From Dermanyssus gallinae (taxonomy: Eukaryota; Arthropoda; Arachnida; Mesostigmata; Dermanyssidae): a stretch of 64,000 nucleotides of DNA. Shown one piece after another: positions 23,607-33,049 of the stretch (its first letter is position 1; each line of letters begins with the position of its first letter). The stretch spans positions 434,001 to 498,000 of the forward strand of contig QVRM01001782.1 of assembly GCA_003439945.1 (NCBI GenBank), read 5' to 3'. A model generated the notes under the pieces. It was not told the DNA's origin and did not search any database. It saw only the letters and a program-made list of their open reading frames with translations. Both the position numbers and the translations under genes were made by a program.

Positions 23607-23799
23607 CTTCAAGCGTTCCTTAGCTTGGAGCATGCGTGCAAGTTCGCGGTCCTGTTGTTCTCTGGCAATAACTTCGTCATGGTCCTCTTGAGCGAGCTTC
23701 CGTGCCAGCTGTTCGTCGAGCAGGAGTGTATCCTCCTCTAGACGTTCCTCATCCAGCAAACGTGATAATTGTGCTGCCAACTCTTCCGCCTCAGCTTCC
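23607..23799 (-). CDS. CCDC50: CCDC50-like protein, exon 4 (coiled coil)
   Basis: A 193-bp exon with acceptor GCATCTAG and donor AAG/GTACCG, entering one base into a codon and leaving in phase 0. It is almost entirely charged helix: EELAAQLSRLLDEERLEED, LDEQLARKLAQEDHDEVIAR, and QDRELARMLQAKERLK. The repeated (E/D)-x-x-(I/L)-A-(R/K)-x-L-Q pattern matches the CCDC50/Ymer motifs (for example DEDIARLLQEKE in the human protein), which act in ubiquitin binding (MIU-type). In vertebrates the protein binds K63-linked ubiquitin and regulates NF-kappaB and autophagy. Confidence 0.85.
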
Positions 23800-24672
23800 C
23801 TAGATGCAACAACAGCAGGTAAAAACACATACGCAGCATAATTTAATGAATCAACTCTGGCTGCTAGATTATTGACCTACTGAGACGATGGCAAATCCGT
23901 TTTGCAACAAGGGAAGCCTTGACAAGACTGTCTAAAACACCACTTCATCAATCCTCCGACAATTAATGCCGCTGTCCGGGTCGCGCTTTGCTCGCTTAAG
24001 CTTTCGGGCTTTGCGTTGTGACGGTGTGTGAATGGTCGTGAACGCCAAAGAAGTGTTCGGTTCGATGCGACGACGTGGTCCAATTTGCCATAATATATTA
24101 AGGTATGATGGAATATATTGCGAACATGGCGCAATATATGGAAATAGATTGCGCATTAGTGCCGATTGCTTCGAGTGAACAAAGATGCATTTACAATCTG
24201 TTATTGCTTACCGGTCACGCAATGAGCACATAAGGTATGCGCGTGCATAGATCGTTCTGTACACGATACTATAACACGGTGACTGATGGAATGAATTGAA
24301 ACGACCTTCTAAGTTTCCAGATTGTCTCTGTTGAACAACATGTGAGTGATCTGTGAACAAGTTTGCTTTGGGGCTATTCATTGCGGCTCCAGGTTACTCT
24401 ACTCTGGCTCGTTAAGAGAAAACAAATAATTGCCACCACATTGAAAATATATCCACATTCAATTCGCATAATTCTAGTAACGTATGGATTATAACAGTAA
24501 GTATTGTATTCGGGATGGAGGGTCGCACATCGGCAAAGCAGGTAAAATGTTAATTTAAAGCTTAACATTTTTTAAATCTTTATTTAAAGCAGTAATGCTA
24601 CAACGTTAACCAAATGTCAATATGCTGTTAAAATGCTACGTTATCCACCACGATGTAGTACTTTATACGTAC

Positions 24673-24790
24673 TCCTGTCGTCGGGTAAGTTCAACCACTT
24701 CCTGCTCCGTTGACTGCTCCCGGAGCGCCGTGTGAAAGTCATCGCGTAGTAGACGACTGTTTTGCCGATTGCGATCATAGTGTCCACTGA
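24673..24790 (-). CDS. CCDC50: CCDC50-like protein, exon 3
   Basis: A 118-bp exon with acceptor TATTTCAG and donor GA/GTACGT. The codon split across introns 2 and 3 fits at both ends. It encodes SGHYDRNRQNSRLLRDDF and then ALREQSTEQEVVELTRRQ. This aligns with the segment of vertebrate CCDC50 containing H-x4-N-x-QRNRLV-x-x-DL. The unspliced frame starts upstream with a hydrophobic run, but that part is intronic. Confidence 0.85.
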
Positions 24791-25061
24791 CTGAAATAAA
24801 CAGCATAGTCCAAGACAATATCGTATAGGGTATCTTTAATGTCAACTAGAACGCAACATCTATAACGCCACTGATCCAGAAAGTGGGAACAGCTAAGAGA
24901 TGCAAAATTGCAAGGAACACAACCTGAGACATACGTTTGATAGCTCCACCAGTAGATTGATTGAACACCTGCATCTGTCAAATGCTACCCAACGGTGGCC
25001 TATTTGGCTGGCTACTTCTCAAGATTTAGTAGGCGTCTGTACACCTTAAAAATTCACTTAC

Positions 25062-25124
25062 TTTCCTCATCTTGAAGCCGATACGCAAAGCACTCATCCT
25101 CAAGAACCTGCCAGTTTTGACATG
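25062..25124 (-). CDS. CCDC50: CCDC50-like protein, exon 2
   Basis: A 63-bp exon with acceptor TTTTACAG and donor GTAAGT. It encodes CQNWQVLEDECFAYRLQDEE. Vertebrate CCDC50 has C-x-x-x-x-VLED-x-x-x-A-x-x-LQ-x-x-E at the same place. It enters with two bases and leaves with one, which the neighbouring exons complete exactly (A before Cys; I after Glu, giving the conserved E-I). The small size and perfect motif make this one of the most secure exons in the window. Confidence 0.88.
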
Positions 25125-26884
25125 CTGTAAAACAGGCATAGACAAGCAATTATAACGATTTTGTCCTTTTGATTTCTTCATAAGGTCTTCGTCTATGAGG
25201 CGCTCAAACGTATTTGAACCATTTTCCTCAATGAGCAGAATCTTGTATGTATAGAGGGCGCTAATTGTCTGTCTATAAAATTGTATTTGCCTTTCGTAGT
25301 TCGGTACTCGCACTGCTTGACAAAGAAAAGTTCTAGTTTAGAGAGCCTAATGTTAAATTACGGCAATGGACGTCTGCTTCGACCTTTATGTTACAGATTT
25401 GCATAACCATACAAGAGAAAACATTTAACCGATTGACCATGGTTAAAGCGAGCCGACATCGGTAAACTGAGCACATTCAATTGCCAAAGGCCTTTTCGAT
25501 ACATACAGCACAAGCCGGTATTAAATAGCGAGTTGCCGCGTTGCACATACATAGTACAATTAATTGAAATCTACACTAATCTAGGTTATTTGTGTGAGTA
25601 TTGAAAAAAATGCCGATTATATAAACTGCAATCGAATTACTAACAAAGCGCGTATGAATGCTTGGAATAAAGTAGTCGCAACTTCGTAATGTAGCGTAAA
25701 CGACCGCAGTACGTGTTTGGTGCTATTGTTGCAAGATCACATGCTTTAATATATTTATAGATGATACTGTTACATACGATTGAACTGCGTTCTAGATAAA
25801 TTCCTAAAGCTGGAACCCACGCTCCCTTTGGCATATGTGGCTAAGGCAATCGACCAATTTTAGCTGTGCATCTTCTAAAAAACATGTGTTATCTCTACAC
25901 TACTAGCAATAATTAGATTTTCATGGTAGAGGGGAAAAATATCGACATCTAACTTCGGCCTTTGCAGCTCACGGATTTCATCAAGTTCTGTGCAACGTGG
26001 AGGGTTTTCATGAACCACAGGATGAATGTCAATGCAAACAATGCTGGAGCAAATGTGATCGATACCACGCCGCGGTATGCCCGGCGGTTAGGTCTATAGC
26101 AGAACTAGCAAAACGCTAGATTGTTGGTATCTCGAAACATTTTGATGTAATATAAACACATTTACCCAGTTTGTGTGTTAATAACAAAACAATTAGATTC
26201 CGTACTAGATTTCGGAAACTCTGTTGCTCAGATGGGCTTCTTCGTTGTCCATGTCTGTTGTTAAGTATCGCTCAACCAAAAGTAATCATGATTTAAAACC
26301 TCCCACATTGTGGGCTCGTACGAAGCTATTATAATTGATTAAATAACATAATGTTTTCGAAGACTGTTTCTTATAGTGTCGGCCATGCTATAACACAAAG
26401 TGAATGCAGCACCATTAGTCTGGCAACCCGGCAGCCATCATTCTGGCAGAGTCGGCACCTATATACATTCTTAATCCGCTAATGTATTGTACATTGACAC
26501 GATACAGGAGACACTTCAGATCATATTTTGTGTTTTGCATACTAATATATTATTCTATATATAGCGGTGAAAACCATCTTCTTTGGAGATTCGCTTGCCA
26601 TAGTGACCTTGTCAAAAGGTCAGTCGTTATTGCCTCAGTTCTTTTGTCATTGTGGATCACATTTGCCCGCAGCAAGAATGCCACTGGCCTTTATAATATG
26701 AACAACTAATACTACCTTATGACAATGAGAATATTAGAATTAAGCTTTGGTGCTCATCCAACGTGATATGTTTTTCTTAAAATGAAGAGTTACTAAATTA
26801 CCAAAATAATAACTCTTTAGCAACCACCTGTTGAGTGTCATATATATCCATATTTTGGTTAATAAGATAGCGTATGATGATGAC

Positions 26885-26886
<2 letters not shown>

Positions 26887-26916
<30 letters not shown>
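26887..26916. repeat. (TA)n microsatellite
   Basis: About 15 TA units in CCDC50-like intron 1. Confidence 0.95.
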
Positions 26917-26919
<3 letters not shown>

Positions 26920-27123
26920 ACTACAAACGACATTCAATATATCATGGCAAAATAAACGATCTTTAATTGTCCCACTTATACTGGGTATGACTAAAAAGGG
27001 GAATGTCGAAATTCCATAATTAAGGGTCCTAATCCAAAGGCATTTACTTGTGCTACAATGACAGCCATTGAAATAATTCGAAAGGCTGTATAAATTAAAG
27101 CCAACATGTGCGTTCTACTTTTT

Positions 27124-27172
27124 CTCTACCCTTAGGAAATATACCATGATGTATTTTTCTTAAGGGTAGAGG
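27124..27172. repeat. Imperfect inverted repeat of about 20 bp
   Basis: CTCTACCCTTAGGAAATA at 27124 pairs with TATTTTTCTTAAGGGTAGAG ending at about 27171, with a short loop. Three mismatches or offsets. Confidence 0.75.
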
Positions 27173-27862
27173 AAGGAAGCCAGAAAAATAGAAATACTCG
27201 CTTAATACGTTTGGTTACTTTTAGTCTACTAGTTGTGCCTGACCAAAATGATCGAGTAAATGATCTATGATTAAATGAGAGTATACTCAATGCAACTTTC
27301 TTATATATACCCAAAGCAGTTCGGCAAGAAATGTAATACAACTTTTGGGTTGGCCCACTCTAAGAATATATCACAACAAAATGAGAAAATAATCAAATCG
27401 GCGCAAACATCTGCCTCGACGTAGATAAATCTTTTGACAGTATGAACAAAGAAGTCTCACTGATCATTCCATAACAGATGAACGTTTCTGCAAAATCACT
27501 ATAATTTGTATAAGTTAAACGAACAGACAAACAACGAATGTTCAACTTACACAAGTAGAGCATTAGCTTTTTAACTAAAAAACTCGGTATCGAAAACGCT
27601 CCAGGGTACAAGCAATTCCCCGAGTATAGCTTTAATATTAATAAATTCACTTCTTAGGGAACGTTTACCAAAATCAATTTGTTTTACCAATGATATTTCT
27701 TTATATGTTTTTGCCCTATATTTGCTATAGAATGGTTCTCTTCGGCAACACCTATTAGACACTCCTTAACATACTGCAAATCACACACAAGGTGCAATAT
27801 AAGCTACTAAATATTAAACAAGTATGCAGATATGAGAGAGCTATCTTAAACTAAAAAACACA

Positions 27863-27887
27863 ATATATATATATATATATATATATT
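27863..27887. repeat. (TA)n microsatellite
   Basis: About 12 TA units in CCDC50-like intron 1. Confidence 0.95.
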
Positions 27888-28122
27888 GTAGGCACACTGT
27901 AGGCACGTTGGAAAGTTTGCCAATATATTTGCTAAGTCTGTCGTACATCCACCATCCTTGATTTACAATAAAGCTTTCTGTATCATATTATATATAGTGT
28001 TCTAGCGATGTATATTTGTGTACATGAGCATCGTATGACTTCGACTGACGAATTACGAATGAGCACAGCAGAGTGAACTGATGATTACATTACCACAGCA
28101 GAGAGTAAGTACAACAACTCAC

Positions 28123-28177
28123 CTCGGCGCACCCTGCCGCCTGTGCTCTGAAGATCCTTTTGCTCTTGATTTTCCAT
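28123..28177 (-). CDS. CCDC50: CCDC50-like protein, exon 1 with start codon
   Basis: ATG at 28177-28175 opens MENQEQKDLQSTGGRVRR (18 codons plus one G) ending at a strong GAG/GTGAGT donor. The leftover G joins CA of exon 2 to give Ala, so the mature reading is R-R-A-C-Q-N-W. This parallels vertebrate CCDC50, where a short N-terminus with G-V-K-x-V precedes C-R-D-F-A-V-L-E-D. The six exons total 1029 bp, an exact multiple of three. An upstream in-frame ATG region could extend the N-terminus, but this start gives the family-like length. Confidence 0.75.
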
Positions 28178-28835
28178 TCTTATGTGATTGATGGTACCAT
28201 TGATTCCTTCCTCTCGCTAGGCGCCAAACAGTGACATTGGCACATGCAGCTGAACTAGTTAGTGATGGTAACGGGACAATCGATTTCTGTCCACCCAAAC
28301 ACGTCATGAACAAATGACTCTTCCGCACAGTTTAGTCGCGAGCTCATCGCCACGAACTAAGAGAAGAACCTGCTTAAACTGTTCTAAATACACATCAACC
28401 ACGTCCAGTCATCACGTACAGATGATCCAACTAAAAAAAAACTTTCATTTGCATATATAAAAGTGGTTCATTCTCGCCTTACGGTTAAAACGGTACTACG
28501 AGCTCCGACAGATGACTCATACGCCGCCGTTTAGTTGGCCACTGTAGGTATGATGGCAGCCAATTTCGACTACGATTTATCTATATACTTCTGTGTATTT
28601 TTCTGCTGCAGTTTCTTCTGCTCAAAAACACCTCCTCGCCCTGTTGTGATCGTGTTCCTTCTTCAGTTCTTCTTCTACAGTCGTTCAGCCGCCGCTAGCC
28701 AGCTTTTCAATGAGCAGCGGCGCGCCATAGCGTGCGCATCCTCTCGCCGCCGTCTTCGGCTTCGCCGGCGGGCATCTAGACCGTAAACGGGGGGAGAGAC
28801 CCCTTTGCGACTAGATGCCCGCACCACTCATGCAA
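28178..28835 (-). promoter_or_regulatory. Region upstream of CCDC50-like start
   Basis: Probable 5' UTR and promoter. GC-rich with CpGs around 28690-28790, where TCGCCGCCGTCTTCGGCTTC occurs. An 11-bp inverted pair CGGGCATCTAG / CTAGATGCCCG lies near 28768-28824. A plus-strand TATATAAAAG at about 28455 faces away from the gene. No confirmed promoter element was found. Confidence 0.35.
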
Positions 28836-28841
28836 GACCGC

Positions 28842-29015
28842 ATGTATATATATATATATATATATAATTACAACTTTCTTTGCTTATATGTAAGAGGTAT
28901 CAATTGTCTCCATGTGAACAATCAATTATATATATATATATATATAATTATAGCCTTATTTGCTTATATGTAAGACGTAACAATTGTCTCCTTATGAACA
29001 ATAAATTATATATAT
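28842..29015. repeat. Duplicated (TA)n-flanked unit
   Basis: Two about 62-bp units containing TGCTTATATGTAAGA and CAATTGTCTCC (28864-28925 and 28948-29007), each bordered by (TA)n. They look like a local tandem duplication mediated by the microsatellite. Confidence 0.8.
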
Positions 29016-29269
29016 ACATACATAGATACAGACTTTATTAATCTACTAACAAATCTAATGTATTTAGAGAGTATATCTCGGGTATGTGCACTCTCCACCA
29101 ATTGTTTCTAATTACTTAACGGGACTTTTAAATCGGGAAGTAATGCATAGGTTTAGAAAATTTAAAAAAAGCGACCTATATAAATAAATACTACACTAAT
29201 TCAGTCATATCAATCTACAAACGAGGTATACATAATTCCACCTATTATGTAGTCAAGTCCAAAGCTCTA

Positions 29270-29301
<32 letters not shown>

Positions 29302-29304
<3 letters not shown>

Positions 29305-29711
29305 GGTCTTCCAGTATTCCCCCAAGAAACTTTAAGGTCTAGTACAACTCGGCGAAACAAACACATAACCAATGGAACGAGGGGCGGGAATGTCTTCTAA
29401 AAATGAGCGTGCAAAATATTTCATTTCTTTGCAAGTGTTTCATTTCTTGAGAATGATTTTTAATACAAAATTGTTCCTGCTTTGAGCTAACGTAGAATGC
29501 AATTTAACAGATGCAGACGTTTCGTCCAAACACGCAAGTATGATTGTTGGTCGATGGGACTCTTGCAATTGCAGAATTAGTGAAGATATGTCAGGATAAA
29601 AAGCTCAAGAATATTTTTTTCGTAATCTCGCTCTGACTCCAGAAGGTGACATTTCCGCCCTTCGTTCCATTGGAAAATTGATTTTCTACCGAGATGAACT
29701 AAACCTCAAAC
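29302..29711. repeat. Fold-back repeat related to the 56 kb element
   Basis: It starts CAGGGTCTTCCAGTATTC directly after a (TA)n run at 29272-29301 and ends directly before another at 29712-29734. The left arm contains CCAATGGAACGAGGGGCGGG; the right arm carries the inverse with two differences (reverse complement CCAATGGAACGAAGGGCGGA). The right end is shortened. No open frame of note. It shares the CAGGGTsTT-CAG-type start and the CAATGGAAC internal block with the element at 55931. Confidence 0.7.
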
Positions 29712-29734
29712 TATATATATATATATATATATAT

Positions 29735-30446
29735 GCTTACACGTGAATCTGAAGAACATGACATTTCATATCATCAAAATTAATTATTCTACAATTCAAT
29801 AGTTTTTAACGATATTTGAAATGCTGCTGCACATGGTAAACTAGCTTTATTTGCTTGATTGCTCGTGAGGATATTGAGAAGCTATCTCGCTTATAATTGC
29901 ACACACATATCTTGCACATTGTAATATTGTCGTGGCCCACTCGAGGACAGTCAAGGCTAATAAGGTACGAAAACGGTGACTGCGCGCACCGAACCCGGAC
30001 CGATCGGTCACTGTTGTGGGCTTAGACAGCCTAAGCTGTGCTCCCATCGGGATGCTTGCTGCCTTGGTTTAATACGCAAATTGAGTTGAGAGTACTACTA
30101 AGACACGGAATAGTACTTTCAACTCACGTAATGGAACCGTACATAAATGATGTGTCCTAACGGCTTGCAATACGTATGTAAAGCGGGCGTTACTCGGGAA
30201 GATATCAGGTTGTGCTACTAACTCAGTTGGTTTATTTCAACCGCCGATTCACCTGCCGTCTTACGGCTTCTCTCTGTCACACCGTCGGGCTCGCCCGACC
30301 TACATGCGGCACGTAGTTCACTCCGCCTCCTCTTCCTGTACGGACTCTCCGACGACTATTTTCTCGTTAACCACTACTGCTGGGGGCAGCTGCTGTACCT
30401 CCGTCAGCGACCATCAGAGGACGCTAACGGATGCCAGTCATGACAT
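29735..30446. other. Non-coding stretch; possible LTR remnant
   Basis: No gene seen. Positions 30185-30233 (GGCGTTACT, then AGGTTGTGCTACTAACTCAG) resemble 37090-37143. The two copies flank the Ty3-like remnant plus the family B insertion and might be LTR pieces. Confidence 0.35.
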
Positions 30447-30644
30447 GCACATCTCAGCGATAAGCTGCTCTTCCTCTTCTCAGTAGCATCACCAATCATA
30501 GTCATCTGTTTCCCAATCATGCAATTATATTTATACTATTACTCCATTCCCCCACCTGACAGTTCGGCCATTCTGACCTATCGATGTCCTCATCGATCTT
30601 AAAAACAAATAAATACAACATTTGTATCAACCAATCAGAGCCAT

Positions 30645-31565
30645 TTGACTTCAATGAGATCAACCAACACCCATTCTCCGACCCATATTTTTTTCAACCC
30701 CTACACTCTATATAGACCATCACTGAGGCCCCAACTACAGGATTCACTACTGAGCATGGTGAGTCTGTCCATTCACCCACCCCGGCACTGGCCTGTGAAG
30801 TCCCGACTTCTAAGGGCAACCGCGCTACTAGCACTGTTGCTTTTGTGTGGGGATATCGAAACGAACCCCGGACCTCCCTGCACTACCTGCGGTGGACAAA
30901 TCCTTCAGATTAGAGAACGTACTGTGTGTGAGGGTTGCAACAAACCGTTGCACACACACTGTTCCTTCCAGATACCGGAAAATAACAGCACAAACTGCAA
31001 GTCATGCTTCTGGCGAGAGGTCTCCTTGCACGTTGCCAAAAACACTACTCCAGCCAGCACCACACCGTGCAAGTGCCTAGCGGAACTCCAGGCACTCAGG
31101 AAACAAATCGACGACCTTACAAAGAAGATCCTGGGCAAAAGTAGCACAGCACTAACAACACTAAAAACAGCTGACCACCGATCCAACCAACCGACTATCA
31201 ACAGATACCAACCGAAGCAGCAGCAACAGCAACAGCAACAAAACGTGCAGTTACGTTCGAAGCGCGACGTGCCTACTCCACGGCGTCTCCGTTTCAATAG
31301 CAGCCAACACTACAACGTCGTCGGCACACCAAACGAAGTGCATACTCCACACAACCCTCCCTGGCACACAGTCGGAAAAGGCGGACGTAAAATGCACGTT
31401 ACGACCGGCACGAACAAAATGACTCAGCTAAGAGCTGTAGAAGCACATAGCGTACCAGATCGTCCGCGTGTTAAAGCACTCTTTGTTAGCCGCGTAGAAC
31501 TGTCACACTCTGCGGACGCGATCAAAGAGTATGTATGTCGAATAATAGGGCAGACACAGAAGTGA
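30645..31565 (+). CDS. Family B ORF1, N-terminal part with 2A-like site and PHD-type finger
   Basis: 306 codons. Residues 55-68 are hydrophobic (LLRATALLALLLLC) and lead into GDIETNPGP at 69-77, the ribosome-skipping 2A consensus. An internal Met at residue 38 would put the motif near residue 35, its usual N-terminal place. Next is C79-x2-C82-x12-C95-x2-C98-x4-H103-x2-C106-x11-C118-x2-C121, exact PHD-type C4HC3 spacing, as in CR1/L2 ORF1 proteins. A Gln run follows near residue 190-198. The frame starts the RRM-like domain (KALFVSRVELSHSADAIKEY) and is then cut by a frameshift. ORF1 proteins bind element RNA. Confidence 0.85.
   Translation: MTSMRSTNTHSPTHIFFNPYTLYRPSLRPQLQDSLLSMVSLSIHPPRHWPVKSRLLRATALLALLLLCGDIETNPGPPCTTCGGQILQIRERTVCEGCNKPLHTHCSFQIPENNSTNCKSCFWREVSLHVAKNTTPASTTPCKCLAELQALRKQIDDLTKKILGKSSTALTTLKTADHRSNQPTINRYQPKQQQQQQQQNVQLRSKRDVPTPRRLRFNSSQHYNVVGTPNEVHTPHNPPWHTVGKGGRKMHVTTGTNKMTQLRAVEAHSVPDRPRVKALFVSRVELSHSADAIKEYVCRIIGQTQK
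30849..30875 (+). promoter_or_regulatory. 2A-like co-translational cleavage signal
   Basis: Codons for GDIETNPGP. The known 2A consensus is D-x-E-x-N-P-G/P, with separation between the last Gly and Pro. All consensus residues are present, and the required upstream helix-forming Leu-rich stretch is also there. Confidence 0.85.
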
Positions 31566-31825
31566 AAGTGACAAAACTTGCTGGCATGAACCAGGAGTAT
31601 TACAACAGCTATCACGTGCAGGTAGCTGCAAATAGATTCAATGAACTACTAGACCCGTCCGTCTGGCCAGACGGCATTCACTTCCGCCCGTACCGCGGCC
31701 AGTTACACCAATATAGAGTGTCCAGCGCAGTGCACGAAGTGGGGGCGAGCATTGGCGCCAAACGATACAGGGCAAGCGTGGAAGAAGATCACAGTGAAAA
31801 CAAAGAAATGGAGACAAATCAATGA
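31535..31825 (+). CDS. Family B ORF1, C-terminal RRM-like domain
   Basis: It continues ORF1 in another frame: TEVKVTKLAGMNQEYYNSYH, then VAANRFNELLDPSVWPDGIH and FRPYRG. The WPxGxxFRxx(R/G) ending and the VTKL core are typical of the C-terminal half of CR1/L2/jockey ORF1 RRM-like domains. It ends ETNQ-TGA at 31823-31825; ORF2 continues in the same frame directly after this stop. The other copy shows the same order at 53062-52757. The break at about 31545 is a shift of frame within the domain, so this copy would not make a whole ORF1 without it. Confidence 0.8.
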   Translation: MSNNRADTEVKVTKLAGMNQEYYNSYHVQVAANRFNELLDPSVWPDGIHFRPYRGQLHQYRVSSAVHEVGASIGAKRYRASVEEDHSENKEMETNQ

Positions 31826-33049
31826 CAAAATAGCCAGCCAACACCCCAAGAACACAAAACAGCTCCATCGAAATGTCTGCTATGGAATGTCGAATCTCTC
31901 AACCAATTATATCGAACAACAGGAGAGAACATATTCAGCAAATACGACATATTGCTCTTAACGGAAACCTTCGAAACAGACCCCACAAAAACCCCCTTCC
32001 CCCACCACAAAGTATTTCACGGACTGGCAATTAAGCCGGAGGGACGAGGAAGACCAAAATGGGGCGTATGTATAGGAGTAAGAACAACGGAGAATGCCAA
32101 GCTTCTTCATAGCACTGCCAGACACATTGTATTAGAGCTCACCGATTATTACTTAATCTGTATTTATAGCCCGCCTGAAAAGGCGGTAGATCAAGTGATA
32201 CAGGACATTGGCGACTGTATGGGACTTTGCACAGATGCGAATAAAAATGTAGTAATAGGTGGAGATTTTAATTGTGACTTGACAAAAGAAAGTTTTAGAA
32301 AAATGAGTTTTAAAACAGGAATTGACGAGCTTGGACTGGCCATCCACAGTAATTATTCAGAGCCTACATATATTAGTTGGAATGGATACAGCGCGGTTGA
32401 TATTATTCTCTCGTCAGTATCACAGACGACAGATACTATATTTGACATCACTATCCGCCCATCGGCTCATCGTAAACATTCTCAGGTCGAGTTCAAACTG
32501 CATCGCAAACAACGTGTGGTCACGTCCCAAATTAAGCACGTCCGCCGCTCACTAAACAGCCACCTATTGGAACAAGCATTACAGCTAGCTGAACACAGCA
32601 ACGACGTGAACGAAATTGAAAGAACAATTAAATGGTCCATTCACCTCGCTGCGAAATCAAACGTAAAGGCAAAAATCCAGAGACACAAGCCTTGGTTTGA
32701 TGAGGAATGCCGGAAAATGAAGCACGCAATCTGTTCAATTCAAAATAGGTCACCAGCAACACTCCGTCGCATAGCAGAGATGAAAAAGGAATTCACGCAC
32801 ATGAAAAGAGAGAAAAAATTGCGTTACGAAGAAGATCAGCGTGTACGGCTTATAACAGCAAGCGTGCAGAAGCCGTGGCTGCTTCTCTCGAGGAGACCAA
32901 CGTCGCTAAATCCAGTGATAAACGATAATGACTGGGTGGATCACTTCAGAAGACTACTGACACAAGAGTGCGCATTACCAGACCGAGATGCCTGTGACGA
33001 TGATAATTTTACAGATTTTACCGAAAACGAAGTCGAGGGCCGCTATTAA
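31826..33049 (+). pseudogene. Family B ORF2, endonuclease and linker
   Basis: Reads directly from the TGA: SKCLLWNVESLNQLY (endonuclease start), KYDILLLTETF (metal-binding Glu), YYLICIYSPPEKAVD, NVVIGGDFNCDL (catalytic GDFN), WNGYSAVDIIL, and AHRKHSQVEFKLHRK, where the usual SDHxP is replaced by HRKHSQV. The linker HKPWFDEECRKMKHAI and QKPWLLLSRRPTSLNPVIND follow. No ATG lies between the TGA and the endonuclease core, so expression would need readthrough or re-initiation. A frameshift at about 33020 separates it from the polymerase. Confidence 0.85.

Noticed and set aside
28450..28465. TATATAAAAG as a TATA box
   Set aside because: It is on the plus strand, facing away from the CCDC50-like gene, in an AT-rich stretch with no plus-strand gene following.
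31530..31570. Programmed frameshift in family B ORF1 (both copies break at the same place, after K-E-Y-V-x-R-I-I)
   Set aside because: The shift is -1 relative in the 31.5 kb copy and +1 in the 53.05 kb copy, and neither site has a canonical slippery heptamer. Independent indels are more likely.
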